The notes under the pieces: model-generated
What the model was told of the DNA's origin: nothing
The model's input: the letters and a program-made list of their open reading frames with translations, nothing else
Database searches by the model: none
Assembly (NCBI GenBank): GCA_032716605.1
Contig: CM064485.1
Span: forward strand, 35,681,158 to 35,745,157
Direction of reading: 5' to 3'
DNA: 64,000 bases
Origin: Paralithodes platypus
Lineage: Eukaryota; Arthropoda; Malacostraca; Decapoda; Lithodidae
Program-made: the position numbers and the translations under genes
Shown here: in pieces, positions 1 to 10,394 of the stretch
How positions within the stretch are numbered: the stretch's first letter is position 1
Layout of the letters: each line of letters begins with the position of its first letter

Positions 1-358
1 ATTTTAGCACTCTTGAAGGTTCATAAATATATGCACATAGCATATATGCATGTAATGTGCATATATTTATGTATATGTATGTCTGTGTGTACGTGCTGTC
101 AATGGTTCGAGCCCGGTTGAGAATATAAGGTATATAATATATATATGTACTGTACGTGTATTTATATTTATATGGTCATATGCACATATGTATGTAAATA
201 TACGTACATATGAGCGAGAACATATTGCTCACTAGCGCAACTTCTGATTATAAATCTATGCATAAGCATTATCTATTATTAAGTGTTCGCGTATCTTCAT
301 CCATGTATTTCCACCCTTAACAATAGAACGCCCAGCTCTTCCATATTTCGCCTTCTGT

Positions 359-398
<40 letters not shown>

Positions 399-821
399 CA
401 CTACCGAGGATTAACCTCCCATTGTAGTACCCGCACCCTCTTTACCTGACCTTACCAAAACAGTTTCTGTATGTATGTATGTTTGTGTGCATACGTGAGC
501 GTTTGTGTATACGGACATGTGCACACTTACTGCATGTTCTTATGTTCCTATATATGTATGTATATGTATGTGCGCACGTACGTGTATATACGTATGTTCT
601 GTATATGAGTAAGTAAATAAATGTGTATATGTACTGTATATCACTTACTCTCATGGTTATTTTATGATAATTTGTATTCTGCACTTGCATCATTATTGTA
701 TTTATTTATTTTGTTTGTAAACTAAGCTTACCATCCTCATATCTGTACATCTCATGTTCATCCACTAAATTGTAAAATGTGTATTTTCAGCTCATGAGGC
801 TGCCATTCTTTAATAAACCGT

Positions 822-854
<33 letters not shown>

Positions 855-1250
855 CATCATATATGTAAAATAAAAGCATACCGAAAACAAATAATGCTTT
901 ATATTGTAAATATAACGAATTCTGTCAAAATCCAGGGCTAGAAATGCACAAATAACTACCCTAGCACCTAGGTCTATATCGCGCTTGTCAGGTTAACAGA
1001 CCCGGTTTTATACTGCTATGGAAGGGTCTTTAATATGCAAAGGGATATTATTCATCTCAATTATCCCTTTGACCTCCTCAGATCCATTCTGAACTTAATC
1101 CCTTTGAGAAACAAGGATGCCCATTAGTTTGTTTTAGCTGTCAGTAAAAGACTTTTTTCAGTATAAGAAGAACTTTGAGAAATCAAAGTGCTACAAACTA
1201 TCTCTATAAACTCTTTGACTCTCAATAATAAAAAAACATGTCTTTAAAAA
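1..1250. repeat. AT-rich, microsatellite-rich non-coding DNA
   Basis: No gene is visible. The stretch holds TATG/TGTA-rich simple sequence, a (CA)n tract at about 361-394 and a (TTA)n tract at about 827-850. The sequence AATAAA just before the (TTA)n tract (about 812-818) makes this look like the 3' end of a plus-strand LINE ending in a trinucleotide tail, as the minus-strand LINE near 4069 does. A lone B-box-like sequence (GGTTCGAGCCC, about 104-114) has no matching A box. Confidence 0.6.
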
Positions 1251-1257
1251 ACCCTCC

Positions 1258-1329
1258 ACCCCGGAAGGGCTCTTGAACGCCCATAACAACCTTGGCCCGC
1301 GCAACCCGGAAGGGCTCTTGAACGCCCAT
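1258..1329. repeat. Direct repeat pair, about 24 bp, 45 bp apart
   Basis: The sequence beginning CCGGAAGGGCTCTTGAACGC occurs at 1261 and again at 1306 with the same following bases (CCAT). It marks an abrupt change from AT-rich DNA to the GC-rich block that holds the 1273-2577 reading frame. Confidence 0.85.
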
Positions 1330-1350
1330 TGCTTGCGTGCGTGCTTTCGA

Positions 1351-2577
1351 ATGCCGCGCGTACATTTTTGGTATCATGGGACGGTAGGTGGCGCCACCAG
1401 GCGTAAACGACGCCACAGCAACAGTATCTACCCCGACGCCATCATGGACAGTACGCCAAATAGTGATTCCGCTGTGTCCGATACCGTGCTTCCTACGACG
1501 CTCTTGCTAGTTCGTCGCGCCTTACCCCGACGCCATCGCCTAAATGTGTTATCTCCCGGAGGTATTGAGACGACATTGAGACTATATGAGCGTGCTGATG
1601 CCAAGTATATTGTTGATGATATAGTCAGTGACGACTCCAGTAATTATAAGTCGAGTGATTATGGCCATGAGAGTGAGAAAGAAGAGCAATTCCTGGGATT
1701 TGCGAGAGAACATGACAGTGATGAGAGTGATGAAGGTGATGTACCAGTTGTTGAGGAAGCTGGTTTACCTAAAGACAGTGAACTTGAGAGAGTGAGTGAG
1801 TGGGAGAGTTCAAGGTCACTCCCCAAATTTCGCATAAGTGACACGACTCCAAGCCCTTCCCCAGGTAAATCGCCTTTCAAGCTACACTTGTATAAGCAGA
1901 AAATACTTGAGAAGGCGGCCGCGGCAGCTAGGGAACAAGCAAAAATACTTGGTGAGGATGAGGCTGTGAGTGAGGGTCAGCGTGGTGACCCTTCTCATCC
2001 GCCATTGTCTCCCTTATCTACCCACGCCACCCAAGATGACCCGGATGCCCCGCATTCTTCCCCACCACCCCCACCATTGCCAAGGGATGAGGACCCCCCA
2101 CTTTCGGCCTATTTGCCTCCTAGGTCCCCCGACAGGAGACATACTGCTGCCGAATAGGGGAAAGGTAGGAAATATACCAAAAAAATTAAGAAAAGTAAGA
2201 GAGTTTTGTTCGAGGCTCCCGCGGCGTCCACCCCTGCCGGCCCCAGCCATACGTCCCCGCAACTTTCCCCACGGTCATCCCCACCTCTCCCGCCTTCAAC
2301 ATGTCTTCCTGAAGAAGTCTTTGAGCTCGCATCACCAATACCTGGGCCTAGTGACAGTGAAACATTGCTTTCTGTCACTCGTCGCAGGCCAAGGAGCCCA
2401 GGACCCAGATTCACTAACGGTCGTACGATCCGAAAACTCCCTTACCGTTCCCTTACGTCTCAACGCTGGTATTCACGAAGCGTCGTAGCGGCCATCTTTG
2501 ATCGTAGGAAGCCTCTAAAATCCCCTTTCGCAAAAGGTGGTCCAGACCACCCTTACATGAATTTGACCCGGATATAG
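1351..2577 (+). pseudogene. Unidentified acidic, Ser/Pro-rich ORF interrupted by one in-frame TAG
   Basis: I do not recognise the product. The frame is open from 1273 to 2577 (about 435 codons) apart from one TAG at 2155-2157. Reading resumes in the same frame directly after it with a Lys/Arg-rich stretch and has no other stop until TAG at 2575-2577. The longest version starts at TTG 1273; the first ATG is 1351 and a second plausible ATG is 1444. From 1444 the protein has a Ser/Asp-rich acidic segment (about 1609-1815), an Ala-rich helical patch near 1910-1950, then Pro-rich segments on both sides of the TAG. The block is clearly more GC-rich than its surroundings. Low complexity makes long open frames easier by chance, but the sharp composition boundary suggests a real coding remnant, perhaps an accessory or N-terminal part of a transposon protein. 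A recent nonsense mutation, a read-through stop or an intron around the TAG would all fit. Confidence 0.4.
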
Positions 2578-2599
2578 GTACACAAATATCGATAACACA

Positions 2600-4065
2600 A
2601 CCCGCGACCATAACAAATTCGTCTGCAGTATAGCTCTTTATGACACACTAAGTCATTATTGAAGCAATAATAGCGCAATATGATTGTTGACTTGTGTTAA
2701 AACACCATTAAGGCATTACAAAGTATGAATATATTTGTATCCTTACTGTCTTATGACAGGCCGAATTAAGCTATGAATAGCCTACATATGCCAGCCTAGA
2801 CCTAGTCAAGGTTAATTTATGCACAAATTCATGTGCTGCGACAACACGTAGCCTACCATTAGTAGATTTTAACCCTCATTTATTGCGGAAATGTTTTATT
2901 CCAACTCCCCACCACCTCTGAGTTAGATTAGGGTAGCCTATTCCTCAACAAATTTGAAAGTATCACAGGAACACAATGATGAAAAGAATTACCCTAGGCC
3001 TAGCCTAAAAAATGAATAATAATAAACGCTGTGTGAATAATTTTGTTTAGCCTAGCCTAGGCTATAACCTAGGTTTATTTTGAAAAAGTTAGGGCTATTT
3101 AGGCTAGACAAGTTAGGCCTATGTATGGTATTTTGGTTAGGCTAGCAATGCCTAGCTGGGTTAGCTTAGGGTAGCCTATTTCCTCAACAAATTTGAAAGT
3201 ATCACAGGAAAAAAATTATGAAAAGAATTACCCTAGGCATAGTCTAAACAAAAAATAATAGGCTAGCCTATATGGTGTGAATATTTTTGTTTAGCCTAGC
3301 CTAGGCTATAACCTAGGTTTATTTTGAAAAAGTTAGGGCTATTTAGGCTAGAAAAGTTAGGCCTACGTATGGTATTTTGGTTAGGCTAGCAATGCCTAGC
3401 TTGGTGTAGCCTAAGCATGGTAAAGTAGAAGCCTAGCAGGTTAAGATGGTGTTTGCAGGCGTACCGTCCTCATTGTTAACTAGCTGTTATTAGTCCCATA
3501 CTGGTAATATATTTGATGGCAATAAGTCATGGGAGGTGAGGGGGACAAAGCCCCCCTCAACCTATCATTATTTCCCATGGCCAACTGTTGGATAATAGAT
3601 TGAGGAGGCCTATGCTAGGCCTATTTTGAAAAGGTAGATAGGCCTTGAGGTGTTGTGAATACAAGCAAAATTACCCTAGGCCTATTTTGAAAAATTAGGC
3701 CTAGGCTAAGTCTGGAATTTTGGCTTGGCTAGAACTGCCTGTGTAGGCATAGACATAGGCCTAGTAAAGTCTGGCATTTTGGTTTGGCTCGCCGCTCGCC
3801 CTGTCTAGGTGTAGACATGGTAAAGTAGAACAATATACTGTGGTTAAGGTATAAATAATACACTCCCAACTAGCCTAACATATGATTATCAATGATCAAT
3901 CCGTCGAAAATCCTTTAACTTGGGCCACTAACAGGCTTCCCTGTAGCCTAGCTAGGCTAATTTCTTATCATCAATTCACAAGATACTCTATTCTTCTTCC
4001 TGCTGGCTGTGGTGGATCGAATTAGCCATGCTAAACAATGACAAGCTCATAAATTAAAGTATAAT
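2600..4065. repeat. TAGGCCTA-rich non-coding sequence
   Basis: No reading frame of note. The region is packed with variants of CCTAGGCCTA, GGCTAGCCTA and CCTAGCCTAGG. Many of these are self-complementary, so the motif appears on both strands. It contains the tandem duplication listed separately (2927-3402). I see no coding sequence or RNA gene. Confidence 0.6.
2927..3402. repeat. Tandem duplication, unit about 235 bp
   Basis: The block that starts with AGGGTAGCCTATT, runs through a stretch containing CAACAAATTTGAAAGTATCA and ends at GCTAGCAATGCCTAGC is present at about 2931-3161 and again at about 3171-3402. The copies differ by scattered substitutions and small indels, so the duplication is not recent. 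Confidence 0.85.
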
Positions 4066-4068
4066 AAT

Positions 4069-6318
4069 AATAATAATAATAATAATAATTCTTTATTCCA
4101 GACACATAAGATAGATACAGTATAAATACAGTACGACCTAATGGTCCATATCACATACACTTCTCGTCAGAGCACAGATAATAATTATACACAAAGATAT
4201 ATTAATAAAGACACAATAAAATAAAAAATACAGTAGGCCTATTTACAGAATAGAGCACATATCACATTTTGTCACATTATAACACAGATAGGCTAACTAA
4301 GGCTATTGCTCAATGTTGGTTAACACCTATTGCACAGATCATTGCTCATAGTTCAATTAGACCTATATATTACATTACAGTACATACTATGTGTGCAGCA
4401 GCTTCTGCCAGTGAGATATAATACGGGATTCATAGATATGATCACTAGACCAAAGAGCTACAATCAGCGTGTTACTGGAGGATTGCAGTCGCTGCGAAAA
4501 GCTGTACACCAGTCTCCTGATGACAGCCCGACAGCACTGCACATCCAACAGTGTGCACACCATACTAGTGCTTTCATATTTAGAGAGACCAATGAACATC
4601 TTGAGTATATTATGATAGGATGTACACAGACCATTTATGGTGGCTCTCTTATACTTCCACCACAAATGGGCCGTGTACATAGAGGAACAATATGTCCGGA
4701 ACAAAGTGACTTTAGTTTCCCAATTACACATGTGGAATTTTCTCAAGATGGTGTTACCACGTAAATATAGCTGTCTGCGCTGACGGCCGATATCTGCATC
4801 ATCTGAGCAATCGTTTGAGATAATGTGTCCCAGGTATTTTATTTTGTTTACTTCTTGAATAATTTGATTATTGAGTGAGAAATTTGGCAGTTTACTTTTA
4901 TACAGTAATTTTGATCTAAATATAAGAACAGCACTTTTCAGTGGGTTGAATTTAACACAATGTTTACTACCAAAAGATTCACATATATCAAGAAGTTTGC
5001 TCAGACCCGCAGAAGACGGTGCAATAATGACCAGATCATCAGCATACATGAGATGGTTGATGATTTTATTCCCACCATAACATCCAATCTGCTCTTTATT
5101 CAATTTATCACTTAATTCATCCATATATACATTGAATAAGTAAGGTGAGAGAATACTACCCTGTCTCACTCCATTGGTTACTGTAAAGCAATCCGAAATA
5201 ATGTTACCCCATCTTACATTAAATGTTTGATTGGCGTACCAGTACTTCAAGATTCTCAGTATATAGGATGGCACTCCCCTTGTTGCTAATTTATCAAACA
5301 GGATATTGTGGCAGACTCTGTCAAATGCCTTACTAGCATCAAGAAAGCATGCAAAAATAGAGCTGTTCATTTTGATGTACCCATGCACTAGCTCCTTCAG
5401 AGTGTAGATGCACTGGTCCGTACCATGATTCTTTTTAAAACCAAATTGATTACTATTAGTTGAGATATACACTGAGATTCTGTCTAAAATGATTAACTCT
5501 AGTATCTTACTTACAATACTGGCAAGGGCAATAGGTCTATAGTTGTCTTTTGATGTAATTTTGCCAGCCTTGTCTTTAATTACTGGTATCAAGGTAACGG
5601 ACATCATAGATTCTGGTAGGAAACCATGGATTAGAAAGCTGGTAAAGCAACTGCTGAGTTTCTCCAAGAGGAGAGTGGAGGAGTACTTCAAATGTTCAGC
5701 ATATATACCATCAAAACCACAGGATTTGTTAGCATCTAGCCTACTTATTGCAGCCTTGATTTTTTCACTTGTAACTTTAATTGTGTCATATTTTTCTTCT
5801 TTGTTACACTCTGTTGTAGCAGCAATGGTATTTCCTTGGTGCCCAACAGAGTTAAACAAAGTTTGGTAATGTGTTTTCCAAAGATTGGCTATGTTATTAG
5901 TACCAGAGATCCCATCTACACTAACGGGTAGAGGTGTGCAGCTATTATGCATTTTTTTAATATCCTTCCAGAAGGCCAATGTGTCTTTGCTAGCAAAGTT
6001 TTTGGCCAATGCTTCTCTTCTTAATACATTTTCATTGTTTTTTATATATCTGATTGCATACTTGCATCTAGCCTTTAGTCTGGTGAACATGTCAAAAATG
6101 GGTCCCTGTCTCGGTTTGTTATGATCCAGCCATACACTACGAGCATCTCGGGATGCCTGGTATAGTTCTGAAACATGGTCATTCCACCCAGGTTTGTTAA
6201 AAGAGTAATTTTTGTTATGCTTGTGAAATACTATGTCACTAGCCTTAGTAAGACAAGATATAATATTATTGTACAGCTTGCTGACTTCTTCTCGATTAGG
6301 TTCTTCTTGGCGCTTCGG
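4069..6318 (-). mobile_element. 5'-truncated non-LTR (LINE) retrotransposon
   Basis: This is a minus-strand LINE. Its reading frame runs from about 6318, where similarity ends near a TGA, to the stop at 4387. A 3' UTR follows and ends in AATAAAG plus a (TTA)n tail at about 4058-4090. A (TTA)n tail rather than poly(A) is typical of several LINE clades. The endonuclease domain is missing and no target-site duplication is obvious, as expected for a 5'-truncated insertion. The clade is not certain from motifs alone. Confidence 0.8.
4387..6316 (-). CDS. LINE reverse transcriptase (partial, open frame)
   Basis: The open frame covers about 640 codons without an internal stop. The first ATG is at 6090, but the frame is open and clearly coding upstream to about 6316: the linker contains a PGWN motif near 6190, usual between endonuclease and RT in LINE proteins. 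RT motifs in order: NYRPIAL (motif 2a), FLDASKAFDRV (motif A, catalytic Asp), GVRQGSILSPYLF (motif B) and YADD at 5035-5046 (motif C). The thumb region follows, and the frame stops at 4387. All expected catalytic aspartates are present, so this copy has decayed little in its RT part. It lacks an endonuclease and a start, so it is a dead 5' truncation. The +strand ORFs overlapping it are shadows. Confidence 0.9.
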
Positions 6319-6363
6319 TCATGTGGGTGACATATTGTTTATTTACAAAGGCCAAACGCCTGA

Positions 6364-8340
6364 TTGGTCAAGAGAAGCCTTGGTGAAAATAACCGAAAGG
6401 GAGCCGTAAGATGCGTTCGTGAATACACCTTCCGCACTCCCTTAGGAACGATCGTAGGTTGCTGTACGACATCGCACGCTACGACCGTTAGTGAATCACG
6501 CCGCCCACGCATCACTGGTTCCCCGCCAGATTATGTGGGGGCCACTGATGATGAAGGGCACCTCTCTGAAGACTTTGGCCATGATTACATAGGTCCACCG
6601 TCAGGGCAAGATGACCACTCTGACGATGACTATATGGACATCGACGACCCTCGACCCATCCGCTTGGCCCGGCGTCGTGCTGCCCGTTATGCTGCCCGCC
6701 GCCCTGGCCGACGCCCTCGCCGCCCTAGGGCACGCGCCTCCCGAGTTGGCCGTGGGCGTGCTGGGCCACCAGCTGGAGCTCCTCGTCAGCGTAGACAAGA
6801 CCCATTCTACGTTTTTCAGTGGCAAGACGTAGTTGATGGGGATGGATACAACCCTGATGTGCAAGCTTTTGATGAGGTACTGGAGGGTTCAGGCATTACC
6901 CCCAATTTTCCTGCAGGCCCCAATGCTCCACCACACGAACTATTTGAGGCCTTCTTTGATGAGGAGGTGGTAGGCTATGTTGTCAAAGAGACAAATAAGC
7001 AGCACCAATTCCAGGTCCACTTTTTGGGCAAGGTGACCAAGGGCCACATGAGGCAGTGGACCCCAGTGACTCATAAAGAGTTCATGATGTTCCTGGCACT
7101 CACCATGCTAATGCCTCATGTCAAGAAGCATAGGTTGCCTGACTATTGGATCACCAATGATCTGATATCCACCCTTGCCTTCGGGAAATATATGTCTCGC
7201 GACCGGTACCTTGATATCCTCGCAGCGCTCCATCTTGTCACCAACACCGACGTCCACCTCGGTGACAAGCTGTGGAAGATTAGGACGTTGTACGAGATGA
7301 TGCGAGAACGCTTCACCTCCTACTTCAAGCCCTTCCGCAAGGTCGTCATTGATGAGTCTCTTGTGCTGTTCCGGGGAAAACTCAGCTTCCGGCAGTACAT
7401 CCCCTCAAAAAGACATCGCTTTGGCATAAAATTCTTTGTGCTGTGCGACTGCCAAACTGGCTATGTCCTGGACTTCCTGGTCAACAGCGGGAAGGAAGGG
7501 GACTTGCTTGTGGACCCCCTCATTGGCTTTGGCGGAGCAGTGGTGCAAGCCATGATGGACCGCTACTTTCACAAGAATCACGTCCTCTACACGGACAATT
7601 ATTACACGTCCCCCACTCTCTCACAGTACCTGCATGAGCGCAAGACGGGGACTGTAGGCACAGTACGAGGGAAAAGGAAGGGCATGCCACCTTTCTCTCC
7701 AAAGACCAAAAAAGGTGATGTGTTGAAGAAGAAGTCGAGGCCCATTCTGGCTATCCACTGGCACGACCAGCGGAAGGTCAACCTCCTGACCACCATCCAC
7801 AAGGGGGAAATGGTGGAGACTGGCAAGGTGGATCGCCGCACCCAGGCCAGGTTGACCAAGCCCGATGCTGTCCTGGACTACAACATCAACATGAGGCTGG
7901 TGGACAAGTCCGACATGCAGATAGGCTTCATTGACTGCCTGCGTACCTCGTGCAGATGGTACAAAAAGTTCTTTCTGCATATGGTGGACATGTCAGTTCT
8001 GAATGCCTACAATATATACAAGCTTCGGAATGTGAACACACCCATGAAGTTCAATAGCCTGCGGAGGTTCCAAAAGCAGGTGTTGACGGAGCTCCTGGAG
8101 AAGTATGCTACGCCACAGAGGGCAGTGGCACATCCTGGGCCTGCCGTTATTGACCGCTTGCAGTGTGCTCAATACTTGATTAGGCACAGGCTTGGTTCCC
8201 TGCCTCAGAATGAATCAGGAAGAACACAGCAGAAGCGGTGCCATGTCTGCTACAACAGCAGGGTGAGGCCGAGGCGGCGAGGCCAAGTAAAAAGTCAACC
8301 ATGGAGTGTGTGGAGTGCAAGGTGGCACTCTGTGCTTTAG
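6364..8340 (+). CDS. piggyBac-type transposase, C-terminal zinc finger frameshifted
   Basis: This is a DDE-type transposase of the piggyBac superfamily, which cuts and pastes elements at TTAA sites in the nucleus. The catalytic aspartates are visible in the expected contexts: VVIDES (D about 330, base 7351), YTDNYY (D about 411, base 7594) and RLVDKSD (D about 514, base 7903). The N-terminal part is acidic (DDEGHLSEDFGHD) and then Arg/Pro-rich, as in many family members. The frame opens directly after TGA 6361 with a TTG; the first ATG is 6634 (residue 91). The true start is therefore M91, an upstream exon or lost. Near the C-terminus, after CHVC, the frame is lost at an A5 run (8289-8293). 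One extra A would continue a Cys-rich zinc finger to a stop at 8376-8378. As written, the protein ends in an unrelated tail at 8340. Otherwise the roughly 600-residue core is open and looks young. Confidence 0.92.
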   Translation: MVKRSLGENNRKGAVRCVREYTFRTPLGTIVGCCTTSHATTVSESRRPRITGSPPDYVGATDDEGHLSEDFGHDYIGPPSGQDDHSDDDYMDIDDPRPIRLARRRAARYAARRPGRRPRRPRARASRVGRGRAGPPAGAPRQRRQDPFYVFQWQDVVDGDGYNPDVQAFDEVLEGSGITPNFPAGPNAPPHELFEAFFDEEVVGYVVKETNKQHQFQVHFLGKVTKGHMRQWTPVTHKEFMMFLALTMLMPHVKKHRLPDYWITNDLISTLAFGKYMSRDRYLDILAALHLVTNTDVHLGDKLWKIRTLYEMMRERFTSYFKPFRKVVIDESLVLFRGKLSFRQYIPSKRHRFGIKFFVLCDCQTGYVLDFLVNSGKEGDLLVDPLIGFGGAVVQAMMDRYFHKNHVLYTDNYYTSPTLSQYLHERKTGTVGTVRGKRKGMPPFSPKTKKGDVLKKKSRPILAIHWHDQRKVNLLTTIHKGEMVETGKVDRRTQARLTKPDAVLDYNINMRLVDKSDMQIGFIDCLRTSCRWYKKFFLHMVDMSVLNAYNIYKLRNVNTPMKFNSLRRFQKQVLTELLEKYATPQRAVAHPGPAVIDRLQCAQYLIRHRLGSLPQNESGRTQQKRCHVCYNSRVRPRRRGQVKSQPWSVWSARWHSVL

Positions 8341-8378
8341 AGTGCTTCTTTGATTACCACTCCAAGCTGGAGTTCTAA
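8289..8378 (+). pseudogene. Out-of-frame end of the piggyBac C-terminal zinc finger
   Basis: In the frame one base away from the transposase, this stretch encodes four Cys and a His with the spacing of the piggyBac cysteine-rich domain (ECVEC, then ALCALEC, then DYH) and stops with TAA at 8376-8378. The CHVC pair just upstream (about 8240-8251) is in the main frame. Known piggyBac proteins use this domain to bind element ends, so loss would be expected to cripple the protein. The break lies in a short A homopolymer, so a sequencing or assembly error is a real alternative. Confidence 0.8.
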
Positions 8379-9400
8379 TAATCATACTGAAATTGCCAAA
8401 TAAAATGACAATATGTACACTATAATTATATATAGGCAAAAAGTGGAAGAAAACCAATTTATTGTAATACAAAAGTCATGTATTATGAGAAAATTGATAC
8501 AAATACAATTACACCATAATAATATGTGAAAGTGACACATATGTATATACCAAGTGACATTCATATGATTAGAACCTATAGAAATATATAAATCAGTGAA
8601 AAAAGACACAATAAATTGTATATAAAACGTTTACAAATCATATAACTAAGTGAAAGTGACACAAGACCTAATATTTGATGGCCAAAGTATAATAAACACC
8701 TGTGATAACGAATAATCAGTGCCTAATACAACAATAACCTACCTCAATTACTAATAAAATGTACGGTATCGAGTGAAAATGAGCATTATCAGTGACAGTG
8801 ACACTCTCTAAAGCATATTTGTCAAAGTGAAAGTGACACAAGACCTAATATTTGATGGCCAAAGTATAATAAACACCTGTGATAACGAATAATCAGTGCC
8901 TAATACAACAATAACCTATCTCAATTACTAATAAAATGTAAGGTATCGAGTGAAAATTAGCAATATCAGTGACAGTGATACCCTAATAAACATATTTTAT
9001 ATAATTGGCCTCAAAATAACTAGAAAAATATCAAATAAACATCACATTCTCAATATCAAACACTAAAATCGTCTAAGGGAGATAAATACTTTGGCGCGAC
9101 GAGCGGCTAGGTGCGTCGTAGCCATGGCCGGGGCGACGCGTCCGAACGCGGGAAGAATTTTCCGCCGAAAAGCACTCGTCTTCCCGCGCTCACCATTATG
9201 CAACCAGAGGGGCTAGAGACCTCTACTCAACGCCATTCGACAGAGGAAGGTTTGTGGAACATTATTCTTTTTTATTCACAACATTACATGCCATATTCAT
9301 TGACTTACAGAGTAGTTAACATAGCCCAAAGATCGTCAAAACACCCGGTACCGCAGCACAGTCGCAAGCTATAGCCCCCGGGGCTGGAGGGTTAACTACA
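8379..9400. repeat. piggyBac downstream region with a 177-bp tandem duplication
   Basis: AT-rich and non-coding. A unit starting TGAAAGTGACACAAGACC is present at 8651-8827 and again at 8828-9000 (period 177 bp), with few differences. From about 9090 the sequence becomes GC-rich, and it ends with GGAGGGTTAAC at about 9386-9395. That would suit a TTAA-flanked 3' end for the piggyBac element, but I could not find a convincing matching left end, so the element boundary is not established. Confidence 0.55.
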
Positions 9401-10390
9401 AAAATCATGTAATGGTAGCCAGCATAGAAAGCAGAAGCGTGTCATTGTATATCATACAGATTATTCAAATCTTTAAATAACAGCCACAATAAGATAATAA
9501 GATCCGTCCTGGTAAACTGAAAGAACAGTTGCCTAGGGTAGGGTATACCCCAGGCAACCGTACTTTTATCATTGTGATCGGTATAGTAATATTATTAATA
9601 AATGATTGTATTCAATTTCGGATAGATCTGTCAAAGTCACAGCATACGTTCTTTTAAGTTAAAAATATCGTCTAATATAAGCCAAAATTAAGTAAAATGT
9701 GGTGGCTGTAGAGTGAAAAACCTGTGGTACATAACACAATGCTATACATAGAAGTGGTGATTGACCACTTCTGTGGCTAGAAGATTTTCAGCAGATTGAA
9801 TATGTTAATGCCGGGTATGGAACGCTATAGCTTTAATAACAGGTAGTACATACAATATACCTGGGATTATTATATTTATATATTGTTTACTATACTTGAT
9901 TTGATATTTTTTCTCGAACATTGATAATTACTCCAAATATCTTATATTGTTCTTTGATTGTTCATAACAAGCAATTGCTGGTTTTGAACTCAGACTAAGT
10001 AAAACTGAAACAACAAATATTGTAAATGAAAAATCAAGCATACGAATCATATGTGAATTCAGTATACTGCATATTCGGTGAATTTGACCTTGTTTTAAGT
10101 AAATATTTCTGTCTTAATTGCATTCTTCTTACTGAACACTTTATCTTATGCTACAACCTCAGGATAAATGTGTTTCCTTATTTGTGCATGTAGTCAGGCC
10201 TGAGGAATCTTATTTATTCCATCATATTTACACCTACACTCTCCTTTTTCTTACTGAATTGTTTGAACTTTGTGGACATTAAATAAATGTGCACTCAATT
10301 CAACTGAGCAAATACCTTTATGCAGTCGGATCCTATTTCCTAACATTGAATTCAGTTAATCTATCAATGGGAGTCTACGCTATGAAGATA
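9400..10390. other. No recognisable feature
   Basis: AT-rich sequence with no convincing reading frame, RNA gene or repeat on either strand. Short open frames here have no recognisable motifs. Confidence 0.5.
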
Positions 10391-10394
10391 CATA

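Noticed and set aside
104..114. B-box-like GGTTCGAGCCC as a tRNA gene
   Set aside because: No A box or cloverleaf pairing upstream.
2872..2885. TTAACCCTC as the left end of the piggyBac element
   Set aside because: Only five bases beyond TTAA match the candidate right end at about 9,390; too little for an inverted repeat.
6611..8187. Several ORFs on both strands overlapping the piggyBac gene
   Set aside because: Shadows of the GC-rich transposase reading frame.
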